From Chloroflexota bacterium (GTDB taxonomy: Bacteria; Chloroflexota; Limnocylindria; Limnocylindrales; CSP1-4): a stretch of DNA of 42,084 nucleotides. Both the position numbers and the translations under genes were made by a program. The notes under the pieces were generated by a model. It searched no databases, was not told the origin of the DNA, and saw only the letters and a list, made by a program, of their open reading frames with translations. Of the stretch, positions 28,048 to 36,860 are shown in pieces (positions within the stretch are counted from its first letter, which is position 1; each line of letters opens with the position of its first letter). The stretch lies in the NCBI GenBank assembly GCA_012026785.1, contig VEOW01000101.1:1-42084 (forward strand). Direction: 5' to 3'.

Positions 28048-30941
28048 CCGCGGCGGTGACGCCCTGGTGGAACGCGATGCGGTTGCGACGCGAGATCGTG
28101 GCCGGCTCCGGCGTCATCGACGATGTCCAGATGTCGCTCTTCAACGCCGTCCAGGGGACCGCAGGAGAGCGCCCGCCCTACGCGGACGCCTCCTACTACG
28201 GCGAGATCACGCACCCGAGCCCGAACCTCGTCGAGTTCGTCGCGCGGGTGGCCGTCCGCCTCGGGGGTAGGGGGCGATACACAGCAGCCCCGGCGCTCTG
28301 GCGACTCGACCAAGCGATGGGCGGCGGCAAGTCGCACGCCATGATCGGCCTCTGGCACCTCGCCGCCCACCCTGTGGAGTTCCGGGCCACTGACATCGGC
28401 GGCGCGGCGTGGGCGACGGCGTCGAGGATCATCGGCGGGCAGCTTCCCGCCGACCTCGACAACCCTCAAGTTGTCGTTCTCTCGTGCGACAACATGACAG
28501 CCGGGCGGGGGGACCCGTCGATCGACGGTCCCGCGGCGACGCTCTACGAGCGCTTCCTCTGGCGGCTGTTCGGTGGCGACCACTCGCTGTTCAAGCGCTA
28601 CCAGCCGCACTTCGCTGACAAGTCGAAGATTGCCGAGGCGATCGGCGCGATCGGACGGCCCGTGCTGATCCTCGTCGACGAAGTGCTCGACTACGTGCGG
28701 CAGCTCTCGCTGGCCGAGCACGGCGACCTCGCGACTCGGGACATGGCCTTCCTGCGTGCACTGACCGACACGGTCAACGACATCCCGCACGTCGCGATGG
28801 TGGTCGTGATGATCCGCTCCGAGGATGACTCGATCGTCCTCGACGCCGCCGGTCTGGCTCGTCGCCAGGAGATCGAGGACCTGCTCGTCCGCAACGGCAG
28901 GAAGACCACGGTCACGTCGAACACCGACTTTGCCGAGATCATTCGCCGGCGGCTTTTCGAGACGAGCGCGCCCGCGGAGGTGGTCGGCGCGACCAGCGAC
29001 CTATACGAGCGGACCATGAAGGGCACATGGGCCGAGCGAGTCTTCGCCCACCTGCCACGTCCGGCGAGTGGCGAGTTCGCAAGCGAGGTGGCCAGGTGCT
29101 ACCCGTTCCACCCTGCACTGATCCACCTCGCCGAGCAGGAGTGGGCGCCGGTCTCGGGCTTCCAGAAGGTTCGGTCGACCATACTCATCTTCGCGGCGAC
29201 GGCGTATGCGCAGTCTGAGCGCGGCCGGGCGGACGAGTGGGCACCGCCCCTCGTCGGGCCTGGCGACCTTCCGCTGTCCTCTCCCCAGGTCCGCGAGGCG
29301 ATCATCGGGTCCGGCCTCATCGCCGACGACAAGACCGCCGCCAACTATCGTCAGCTCGCCGCGACGGACATCGTCAGCGACGACGGTGATCGCGGCGCCG
29401 CGCGGCTGCTCGACATCCATCGGGCCAAGGCACCGTTTGCGGCCGCGAATCCGCGCGCCGCCGAGCGCATGGCCACGGCGCTCTTCCTGCTCTCCATCGT
29501 CGGCGCCCGGGCGCAGGGCCGGCAGGGGGCGACGGAGGGCGAGCTGAAGGCCGCCGGGTTCGTCCCGGACGTTTCGTTCGACGTGGCGCAGGCTGAATCC
29601 GTCCTCGCCGAGCTGGGCGACCCGGATGCCGGCCTGGCCGCGCTCGAGAAGATCGAGGGCCGAGGTGGGCAGCCGGCGCGCTGGTTCCTGTCGACCAGGC
29701 AGACGCTCAACATGCTGTTCCGGGCCGCTCGCTCGAGCGTCACGGACGATGAGCGCGACGAGGAGTTCGTGCGCGTCGTCGATCGGCTTGCCACGACTGG
29801 ACCCTTCAAGACGAAGCTGGTTGTCGAGGCCAAGGCCGAAGAGCAGGACCCGAGGCCGCTCCGCACGATCCTTGAGACGGCGAGCATCGACGATGCCCGC
29901 AACACGCGGCTTGTCGTCCTCGATCCGCGACGGTTCAGCTTCCTGAACGGGATCGACCACGAGACGCGCAGCGCGATCCGGGCAGCGATGGGCGTCGGAT
30001 CGGACAAGTTGCCGGTGCAGTGGGCGTCGTCGGCCGTGTTCGCGGTCGTCAACACTCAGCGGCGCCGCAACGCGCGAGCCGCGGTCACCGACTACGTCGC
30101 CTGGAGCCGCGTCGTGGACAACGCCGCAGTCAAGGCCGACGACGACATGAAGGTGGAGGGGGCGGAGAAGCGATCCGCGGCCCGCAAGGTCATGGACGAC
30201 GCGGTCCGCCGTGCGTACCAGCACATCGTCTACCTCGGCCGCGGCGACGGCGGCGAGGGCAGGGCCGACAAGGAGTTCCGGTTCGAGCAGGACAATCAGT
30301 CCGCTCTCGATGGCAGCATCGTCTGGGCCAAGTTGAAGGACCTCGGCAAGACGGTCGGCGTCGGCGAGTTCACAGCCAAGGCCCTCCTTCACAACTTGGC
30401 GGATGCCGACTACTCGCGCCCGCTGGACGAGGTGCGAGACCTCTTCTGGAACGCACCGCGGATGCCCCTGCTACCGGGTGGTGATGCCGACCTGCAGCGC
30501 GCGATCTTCGAGGCCGTACTCTCCGGCCAGCTGACCTTGGTGGGCGACGACGGGACCGAGCGCGTGGTCACGAAGGCGAGTGAGATCGGCGTCGGCTCCG
30601 CGTCGCTTCGACTCGCTCACCCTTCTGAGGTAGGGCCCGAGCCTTCCGAGGGACTGGAGTCAGGACCTCAGCCGGGTCCGGAGCTAGGGCCTGAGCCGGG
30701 CGGTTACGGCTCGACCCCGGATGTGCAACTGAAGGTCTCGCTGAACACGAACCTGGAGGACGTCGGTCGGAGATCGGCGGTGTTCAAGCTCCTCGACGAC
30801 CTTGCAGCCGCGGTCGACGGCCAGGAGGCGTCCCACATCCAGATATCGGTCAGCGTCGTGGTCCCCGAAAAGAGGGCCGAGCGCCTCTCGGGTCGTGCTG
30901 AGGCAGCGGGCGGATCGACAAGTTCGACGCCACTCGACTAA
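28044..30941 (+). CDS. DUF499-type AAA+ ATPase
   Basis: ALWRLDQAMGGGKSHAMIGLWHLA Walker A, VLILVDEVLDYVRQL Walker B; QVVVLSCDNMTAG; adjacent DUF1156 methylase; ATGA overlap. Confidence 0.88.
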   Translation: MTAAVTPWWNAMRLRREIVAGSGVIDDVQMSLFNAVQGTAGERPPYADASYYGEITHPSPNLVEFVARVAVRLGGRGRYTAAPALWRLDQAMGGGKSHAMIGLWHLAAHPVEFRATDIGGAAWATASRIIGGQLPADLDNPQVVVLSCDNMTAGRGDPSIDGPAATLYERFLWRLFGGDHSLFKRYQPHFADKSKIAEAIGAIGRPVLILVDEVLDYVRQLSLAEHGDLATRDMAFLRALTDTVNDIPHVAMVVVMIRSEDDSIVLDAAGLARRQEIEDLLVRNGRKTTVTSNTDFAEIIRRRLFETSAPAEVVGATSDLYERTMKGTWAERVFAHLPRPASGEFASEVARCYPFHPALIHLAEQEWAPVSGFQKVRSTILIFAATAYAQSERGRADEWAPPLVGPGDLPLSSPQVREAIIGSGLIADDKTAANYRQLAATDIVSDDGDRGAARLLDIHRAKAPFAAANPRAAERMATALFLLSIVGARAQGRQGATEGELKAAGFVPDVSFDVAQAESVLAELGDPDAGLAALEKIEGRGGQPARWFLSTRQTLNMLFRAARSSVTDDERDEEFVRVVDRLATTGPFKTKLVVEAKAEEQDPRPLRTILETASIDDARNTRLVVLDPRRFSFLNGIDHETRSAIRAAMGVGSDKLPVQWASSAVFAVVNTQRRRNARAAVTDYVAWSRVVDNAAVKADDDMKVEGAEKRSAARKVMDDAVRRAYQHIVYLGRGDGGEGRADKEFRFEQDNQSALDGSIVWAKLKDLGKTVGVGEFTAKALLHNLADADYSRPLDEVRDLFWNAPRMPLLPGGDADLQRAIFEAVLSGQLTLVGDDGTERVVTKASEIGVGSASLRLAHPSEVGPEPSEGLESGPQPGPELGPEPGGYGSTPDVQLKVSLNTNLEDVGRRSAVFKLLDDLAAAVDGQEASHIQISVSVVVPEKRAERLSGRAEAAGGSTSSTPLD

Positions 30942-31126
30942 TGTTCCCCGCCGAATTCGCCTTAAGCCTCACGGACGTAGCAAGGGTTCCGTCTGCGGTC
31001 TGGATCCAGGTGAACAGGCTGGCACATGCGTTCCTCCCGCGCGTGAGGCCTCGATCGCGGCGGAGGCGCCCGGCCGTTCTCGCAGCCGCCGTCTCCGATC
31101 GCGTGAGGTTGGACCCCGGCCAATGA
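30941..31126 (+). CDS. Small ORF overlapping the ATPase stop (TAATG), unknown or remnant
   Basis: ATG overlaps upstream TAA; product MFPAEFALSLTDVARVPSAVWIQVNRLAHAFLPRV... no recognised domain. Confidence 0.35.
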   Translation: MFPAEFALSLTDVARVPSAVWIQVNRLAHAFLPRVRPRSRRRRPAVLAAAVSDRVRLDPGQ

Positions 31127-31157
31127 CGACGGACGCGAGGAAAGTGGCGGGCTTCAC

Positions 31158-31517
31158 GTGAGGTCGTTGGCTGAGAAGCTCCACCCCGACCACTTCTCAG
31201 CGATGAGCGGCAAGATGGCCGCGATCATCGGATATGTCCTCGGCGAGTCCTGGACCGAGCCCGAGATCAAGGCAATGTCGGTGACGTCGGACGGCTACGT
31301 CACGTCGGAGAGCGAGTTCCTTGGCGAAGCGGCAGACCTTGATAGGAACATCCTGAACTTGCTCGTTGCGGCGGACCTGAGCGATGAGGAGCGGTCGGAG
31401 TTCGAGCGGCTGTACCGGGACCGCGTGGACGACTGGCGACCCGTGCTCTCGGGTCCCGCGCCTGCGACCGGCCGACTCATTCGGCCAGACTTCGGGGCAC
31501 CGGCCGCCCGCGCCTGA
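31158..31517 (+). CDS. Hypothetical small acidic protein at the end of the defence operon
   Basis: 119 aa, GTG start, plausible codon usage and acidic helical content (DLDRNILNLLVAADLSDEERSEFERLYRDRVDDW). Confidence 0.6.
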   Translation: MRSLAEKLHPDHFSAMSGKMAAIIGYVLGESWTEPEIKAMSVTSDGYVTSESEFLGEAADLDRNILNLLVAADLSDEERSEFERLYRDRVDDWRPVLSGPAPATGRLIRPDFGAPAARA

Positions 31518-31697
31518 CTCCTGGCGAAGACCTCGTCTCGCAGCCTTCGATGGAGCGGGACGCATTCGGGCGTTTCGCCTCGATCTCAACCGTCACGTCG
31601 CCGTCCGATCGGACGCAAACAAGGGAAAGCCGGTGGACTTATGAGTTGGGTGCCCGCCCGAACCCCCCGTCCACTCCTCTCGCCCCTCTGCTGCCGG

Positions 31698-31714
31698 TAC
31701 ACTAAACAATACAC
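31698..31714. repeat. TACAC direct repeats, 12-nt period (TACACTAAACAATACAC), upstream of Phd-like gene
   Basis: AT-rich island with two TACAC boxes at 31698 and 31710, just upstream of TTGAAC at 31724. Confidence 0.4.
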
Positions 31715-31759
31715 AAGACTCTCTTGAACACCGGCGACGCCGATGCTACGGTCGCTGGT

Positions 31760-32053
31760 ATGGAGCACGTCATCCCAAGCGGCGCACTTCGGCGACAACC
31801 CGGTATCTGCCTCGCCCGCGCCGCACAGGGCGAGACGTTCGTGGTCCTCCGGCACGGCCGCCCGATCGCCATCCTTCGGCCACCGCGAGACGAGGACGTC
31901 ACCGAGCGGCGCTCCGCCACGCTGCTTTGGCGGAACCTGCGGGAGTTGCTTTCCGAGGGACAGCGGAAGGCGCTGCTGATCACCTGGTACGGCATGGGAA
32001 CGGCCGTCCTTGAGCCGCTTCCGTCCAACTGGGAGGAGGGAGACGAGCTGTGA
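31760..32053 (+). CDS. Phd/YefM-family antitoxin-like protein
   Basis: GICLARAAQGETFVVLRHGRPIAILRPP matches the Phd-fold pattern; ATG at 31760 preferred over TTG 31724. Confidence 0.7.
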   Translation: MEHVIPSGALRRQPGICLARAAQGETFVVLRHGRPIAILRPPRDEDVTERRSATLLWRNLRELLSEGQRKALLITWYGMGTAVLEPLPSNWEEGDEL

Positions 32054-32646
32054 TCGCTGCCGAGCTGCGGACGATGCCGATGCACAAGCTCCGGGACAAG
32101 GCCAGTCTGGCCATCGCCTACGCCGCGGCTGGCACACCGGTGATGGTTTTCACCCATGGCGACCCCTCGGCCGTCCTGATCTCGCCGGAAGAGACCGAAC
32201 GCTGGATCGCGATCGAACGTTCGCTCTCGGCGCTGCACGGGCTCGACGTGTACCCAGAGCTCGCCGATGACACCGCGAGCCTCGCTGCGGTCGTTGCCGG
32301 TCGCGAGCGTCCCAACGCGACCGCCATCAGGAGGCTCGCGCGCGAGGAGCGCCAGATCCTCGACATCCCGCGGACGATCGGGATCACCCACATCCAGCGC
32401 CGCCTTGCGTCGATCCTCGACGAGGTGGCCGAGGGTCGGCCGACGACGATCTACTCGTCGGGAGAGTTCGTCGGTGTCCTCATCACGCCCGCCGAGTACT
32501 ACCGCCTTCGCAAGCTCTCGCGGGTCGTGGCGTGGTTCCGGACCGCCGGGCTCGAGCTCGCGACTGCCGACGAAGCGGCGATCGCCGACTTCGTCCGCCG
32601 CTTCCGCGAGGGCCGCTCCTCGGCCGCCGAATCCGCGGCCGGCTGA
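32050..32646 (+). CDS. Tandem-domain Phd/YefM-like protein (two antitoxin-like domains)
   Basis: MHKLRDKASLAIAYAAAGTPVMVFTHGDPSAVLISPEE and ITHIQRRLASILDEVAEGRPTTIYSSGEFVGVLITPAEYYRLRKL; overlaps upstream gene. Confidence 0.72.
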   Translation: MIAAELRTMPMHKLRDKASLAIAYAAAGTPVMVFTHGDPSAVLISPEETERWIAIERSLSALHGLDVYPELADDTASLAAVVAGRERPNATAIRRLAREERQILDIPRTIGITHIQRRLASILDEVAEGRPTTIYSSGEFVGVLITPAEYYRLRKLSRVVAWFRTAGLELATADEAAIADFVRRFREGRSSAAESAAG

Positions 32647-32659
32647 GGAAGGCGACCGA

Positions 32660-33052
32660 ATGCGTCCTCGCGCCCGCGGCTTTGCGGCCGCTTACCTGCC
32701 GCTTATCGCCGGCTTCGCGGCGGCTCTCCTCCTGCTCACCTGGGCCGACCCCGCCCTCGCGGCCGACACCGTTCCGTCTGGCGCCCAGAAGGCGCTCGCC
32801 CCGGTCACCAAGATGATCGCGACGCTCGTCGCGATCGCGATCGGGCTCGGTATCGCGATCTGTGGTGCGGTCATCGTCTGGGGTGGCGTGGAAAAGACCC
32901 TCGCGGGCGCGAACACCGACGCCGAGCACCGCGCCCAGAAGCGCATCGCCAACGGCATCATGGGCCTCGTCTGGATGGTGCTCGCGGGCGTCATCGTCAG
33001 CACGATCACCGCGATCGCCGTCGCGTACGGCCTCATCGAGCAGCCGTTCTAG
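32660..33052 (+). CDS. TrbC/VirB2-like small membrane protein (pilin-like)
   Basis: Signal peptide ending ADPALAA, two hydrophobic segments (MIATLVAIAIGLGIAICGAVIVWGGVEKTLAG; IMGLVWMVLAGVIVSTITAIAV). Confidence 0.65.
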   Translation: MRPRARGFAAAYLPLIAGFAAALLLLTWADPALAADTVPSGAQKALAPVTKMIATLVAIAIGLGIAICGAVIVWGGVEKTLAGANTDAEHRAQKRIANGIMGLVWMVLAGVIVSTITAIAVAYGLIEQPF

Positions 33053-33065
33053 CGGTGTCGGCTCG

Positions 33066-34160
33066 ATGGTCACCCTCGCGCGACCCAGGCGGCCCGTACC
33101 ACAGGTAATCCTCCGGCTGACCGCGCCGGCGCCCATCGCGCCGCTCGCGCTGCTCCTCCTGGCCATGGCGCTCGGTGGCCTCGGTCTCACCGTTCTGGGC
33201 CGTTCGCCCAGCATGCCGGCGACCCCGGCGACCGTGATCGAGACCGAGGCCGCCCATGATCCGCACGGCGACGTGCCGCTCATCGGCGACCCGATCCGCG
33301 AATTGACGATCTGGTGGTCCGACCGGCTGGCCGACGCCAACAAGGGCGCCCTCGACAGCATGCGCGGCCGGGCGTTGACGCCGATCGACCCCTTGGAAGA
33401 CGCGGTCGTGCAGGACCTCTACGGCAAGATCCTGCTCGTCACGATCCCTTTGCTGACGCTCGGCGGGATGATCCTCGGCTACCTGATCATGACCAGCCGG
33501 ACGTCCGGCGAGTCGGCCTACACGGCGCGTGCTGTCACGCCGCGCTTTGTCGTCGGGGCAACGCTCTCGATCCTGGGGCTGTTCCTCGTGTCGGTCCTCG
33601 CCCAGTTCGTTATTGCGACCGATCTCGCGATGGTCGGCGTCTCGCTCCCCGATGGCGCCGTGGGCGATCCGCATGACTGGCCGGCCTCCGGCGGCGTGTT
33701 CACGGTGCTCCAGCACGCGTCCTTCGACCCGCGAGTTCCGGAGGGGCCCGGCAACTGGAACACCGGTGCCTGGCTGTCCGCGGGCCTCTCAGCGGCCGTG
33801 CTGCTGAACTTCGTTCAGATCCTGAACTCGGCGCTCGGGGGGTACGAGCGGCTGCTCGTTCTCGTCGGCCCGATCTGCCTCGCCGCCTACGCCCTGCCGG
33901 CCACCCAGCGGATCACGAACCTGTGGCTGCGGCTCCTGCTGGCGATCCTCTCGGTGCGCTTCGCCTGGACGATCGTCTTCGTCCTGTTCAGCGTCGAGTC
34001 GCTGGGTTACATCGGCTCCGACGGCAACCCGCCCACCGTCGCCGACACCAACTACCTCCTCGGGCTCGCGACCGGCGCGGCATTCCTCATGGTGCTGCTG
34101 GTCATCGTGCTCATCCCGCTGGCGCTGTCCCGATCGGGTCCGCTGCGGACCGAATCGTGA
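33066..34160 (+). CDS. Polytopic membrane protein, TrbL/VirB6-like
   Basis: 364 aa with multiple TM segments, between VirB2-like and PrgI-like genes. Confidence 0.55.
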   Translation: MVTLARPRRPVPQVILRLTAPAPIAPLALLLLAMALGGLGLTVLGRSPSMPATPATVIETEAAHDPHGDVPLIGDPIRELTIWWSDRLADANKGALDSMRGRALTPIDPLEDAVVQDLYGKILLVTIPLLTLGGMILGYLIMTSRTSGESAYTARAVTPRFVVGATLSILGLFLVSVLAQFVIATDLAMVGVSLPDGAVGDPHDWPASGGVFTVLQHASFDPRVPEGPGNWNTGAWLSAGLSAAVLLNFVQILNSALGGYERLLVLVGPICLAAYALPATQRITNLWLRLLLAILSVRFAWTIVFVLFSVESLGYIGSDGNPPTVADTNYLLGLATGAAFLMVLLVIVLIPLALSRSGPLRTES

Positions 34161-35569
34161 ACGAGCGCGGGATGGTCGACGTTCCCGAGAACGCCGTCCG
34201 CGACGAACCGATCGCGTTCGGCATGACCGGAGTCCAGCTCGGCATCTGCGGCGTCGCCGTCCTGGTGGCCGCGATCCTCAATCTCCTGCCGATCTGGGAG
34301 CCGATCCGCGTGATCGTGATGGTCCTCGGCGCGGGACCGTTGGTGATCGTCGCCGCCCTCCCGATTCGGGGGGAGCCCGCCTACCGCTGGCTCGTGCGCT
34401 GGATCCGTTTCCTTCGGGGCCGCCGCGTCTGGCGCGCCGAACTCGTCGCGTCAAATAAGCCGCAGATAAGTGGCGGTGAATACGGTAGTGGCGACGGGCT
34501 GGCGTCCGGGGTAGGGGATAGGGAATCCGTCCCATTGGCCGGAGCCGCCCCGATGGAGGACGATGCGACGGAGAGGATCGGCGACGCTCAGGGCGCCCAG
34601 GAGCGTGCGGACATGCAGGACCGGCCTCCGCGGCTTCGGTTGGTCAGAACCCAAGCCCCGACGGATGCCATCGACGAGCGCGACGGAGCCGCCACGCCGG
34701 AGAGCGGCGCGGTGCCGCACCTACTCGGTGGTCTGCGGATCGTCTGCTTCACGTCGTTCGTCGGCGGCGTCGGCAAGACGACCCTGGCGGTCGAGGCCGC
34801 GTCGCGCGTCGGTTCCCGGGCCCGCTACCGCACGCTCGACGGCGAGCTTCGGCCGCTTCGCGTCCTCCTCCTCGATGCCGCGCGGACCAATCCGGCAGCC
34901 GCGTTGCGGCTGGGCCTCGATGCGGCCACCGTCTCGCGGAGCCTCACCCGCTACGACTGGCCGGATCCAATCACGTTCGAGAGGCAAGCGGTGGACACGG
35001 CCCGCGGCGTAACGCTGCTGACGCTGCCGCAGCTGCCGATGCAGGGTCTCGGCCCGGAGCTGCCGTTCGGCCCGATCGAGGCGGCCGGCCTCCTCGACGC
35101 AGCGGAGCAGGCCGGCTTCCAGCTCCTGGTCGCCGACCTGGGCAACCAGATCGAGGAGGGTCATCGCCATCTCATCGGCCAGGCGGCGACCGTGCTAGGC
35201 GTCGTGACCCCGCGGGTCGAGGCACTGCCCGACGTCATCCGGATCACCTCATACGTCCGCGCCATGGGCGCGGGTCGCAAGCTCGCCTTCGTGGCCAACC
35301 GGTCGGCCGATCTCGGCTCGCTGCCGGCGCTGGTCGACGGCGAGCAGGTGCCTCTCGTCGCGACGATCGACGACCTCGGGGCCTTCGACATCGCGGGCGA
35401 CCGGGGCGTCCCGGCGTGGACCGACGACCCCGGGGTGGAGGTCAGCCTCCAGCCGCTGGCGACGGCCGTCTGGCCGCTGTTCTCGGGTGTCCCCGCCTCG
35501 AGCGAGCACCGCTTCCGGAGCGTCCTTGCCGGCGTCCGTCGGCTGCTGCACGCGGAGGAGCGGCGATGA
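34157..35569 (+). CDS. PrgI-like membrane domain fused to CpaE/MinD/ParA-like ATPase
   Basis: N-terminus VPENAVRDEPIAFGMTGVQLGICGVAVLVAAILNLLPIW...PAYRWLVRWIRFLRGRRVWRAEL (PrgI-like); C-terminus GLRIVCFTSFVGGVGKTTLAVEAASRV...VLLLDAARTNPAAALRLGL; GTG overlaps upstream TGA. Confidence 0.75.
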   Translation: MNERGMVDVPENAVRDEPIAFGMTGVQLGICGVAVLVAAILNLLPIWEPIRVIVMVLGAGPLVIVAALPIRGEPAYRWLVRWIRFLRGRRVWRAELVASNKPQISGGEYGSGDGLASGVGDRESVPLAGAAPMEDDATERIGDAQGAQERADMQDRPPRLRLVRTQAPTDAIDERDGAATPESGAVPHLLGGLRIVCFTSFVGGVGKTTLAVEAASRVGSRARYRTLDGELRPLRVLLLDAARTNPAAALRLGLDAATVSRSLTRYDWPDPITFERQAVDTARGVTLLTLPQLPMQGLGPELPFGPIEAAGLLDAAEQAGFQLLVADLGNQIEEGHRHLIGQAATVLGVVTPRVEALPDVIRITSYVRAMGAGRKLAFVANRSADLGSLPALVDGEQVPLVATIDDLGAFDIAGDRGVPAWTDDPGVEVSLQPLATAVWPLFSGVPASSEHRFRSVLAGVRRLLHAEERR

Positions 35570-36858
35570 GCGAGCTGCCGGCGGAGTTCCGCGACCGGCC
35601 ACCGGTGAGCGCGAAGACGCTGGGTTCGATCCGCAGCCGCCTCGTCGCGCGCCTGGCGCCGGAGGTGCTCAACCCGTTCGACCGGACGCCCGAGCGCGAG
35701 GCGACGCTCAAGGCGGCGATCGGCGACATCCTCGCCGATCCGGAGCTCGCCCTCGCCGCGACCCCGGCGCTGGTGGCCTCTGTCGAGGCGGCGGTGTGCG
35801 GGCTCGGGCCGTTGCAGCCGCTCGTCGACGACCCGCGCGTCTCCGACATTCTCGTCAACGCCCCAGACGCGGTCTTCGCCGAGCGGGCGGGCCGGCTCGA
35901 GGAGACGGCCGTCGCCCTCGGGTCGGCCGAGGCCCTGGTCGACATCGCCCCGCGTATCGCCGCGCTCGCGGGGCGCGAGCTCTCGGTCGCCCACCCGATC
36001 GTCGACGCCCGCATGCCCGACGGCTCTCGCGTCAACGCCGTCATCCCGCCCGTCGGCGGGCCGTACCTCGCGATCCGTAAGTTCAACCGGCTCCGGCTGG
36101 ACCTCGCTCCCGGTGGTCGTCACGGACGCGATTGGGTGACCGAGGGCGGAATGAGTCCCGAGATGGCTGACTTCCTCGCCCGGATGGTCCGGGCCAAGGC
36201 CAACATCCTCGTCGCCGGCGAGACGGGCGCCGGCAAGACGACGCTCCTGCGCTCGCTGACCGACCTGTTCGATCCGGCCGAGCGCGTCGGCGTCGTCGAG
36301 GACACCGCGGAGCTGGCACTCGAGAACCCTGACCGGTTCAACCTCGAGACGATCCACCCGCACGACCTCGCCACAGGCGAGGCTGAGAGCCGGCTGCTGG
36401 ACGTCGGCGATCTCGTCGCAAATGCGCTCAGGATGCGCCCGGACCGGCTGATCGTCGGCGAGATCCGCCTGCCGAAAGAGGCCTTCTACACGCTCCAGGC
36501 TCTCCATTCCGGACACGACGGCTCGGCGACGACGATCCACGCCTCTTCTGCCGAGGACGCATTGTTCCGTTTGGAGCTCCTCGCCCGCCAGTCGATGCGC
36601 GACCTGACAGTGGCCGACCTACGGACGTACATCGCCCGGGTCTTCGACCTAATCCTCGTCCTGCGCCGGCTGCGCTCCGGGCGCCGTGTCCTTCGCCAGG
36701 TCGCCGCCCTCGATGGCATCGGTACCGATGCCGCGTACCGCATCGTCGACGTCTTCCGAAGCGTTCGGGCAGACGGGCCCGACGCTGTGACCTGGGTCAC
36801 GACCGACGGTTGGGAACCCTCCGACCGCCTGGCGACGAGGATGGAGCTCGAAGCGTAG
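35566..36858 (+). CDS. tadA: TadA/CpaF-type secretion ATPase
   Basis: LQPLVDDPRVSDILVN, PIVDARMPDGSRVNAVIPPV, NILVAGETGAGKTTLLRSL, RPDRLIVGEIR, LHSGHDGSATTIHA. Confidence 0.95.
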   Translation: MSELPAEFRDRPPVSAKTLGSIRSRLVARLAPEVLNPFDRTPEREATLKAAIGDILADPELALAATPALVASVEAAVCGLGPLQPLVDDPRVSDILVNAPDAVFAERAGRLEETAVALGSAEALVDIAPRIAALAGRELSVAHPIVDARMPDGSRVNAVIPPVGGPYLAIRKFNRLRLDLAPGGRHGRDWVTEGGMSPEMADFLARMVRAKANILVAGETGAGKTTLLRSLTDLFDPAERVGVVEDTAELALENPDRFNLETIHPHDLATGEAESRLLDVGDLVANALRMRPDRLIVGEIRLPKEAFYTLQALHSGHDGSATTIHASSAEDALFRLELLARQSMRDLTVADLRTYIARVFDLILVLRRLRSGRRVLRQVAALDGIGTDAAYRIVDVFRSVRADGPDAVTWVTTDGWEPSDRLATRMELEA

Positions 36859-36860
36859 TG

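Noticed and set aside
29001-30392. 463-aa minus-strand ORF antisense to the ATPase
   Set aside because: Shadow ORF typical of GC-rich sequence; no motif and fully antisense to a well-supported CDS.
22109-30941. Calling the locus DISARM (class 1 drmD/drmMI)
   Set aside because: A helicase and adenine methylase are shared themes, but I see no DUF1998 DrmB-like, DrmA-like or PLD DrmC-like gene, and the DUF499-type ATPase fits the helicase-methylase-ATPase type better.
31586-32391. Minus-strand ORFs 31586-32137 and 31702-32391 as a possible toxin opposite the Phd-like genes
   Set aside because: No toxin-family motif; they are antisense to the two Phd-like CDSs and look like shadow ORFs.
35161-36540. 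459-aa minus-strand ORF antisense to CpaE/TadA genes
   Set aside because: Shadow ORF, Arg/Glu/Asp-rich with no domain; antisense to recognised TadA motifs.
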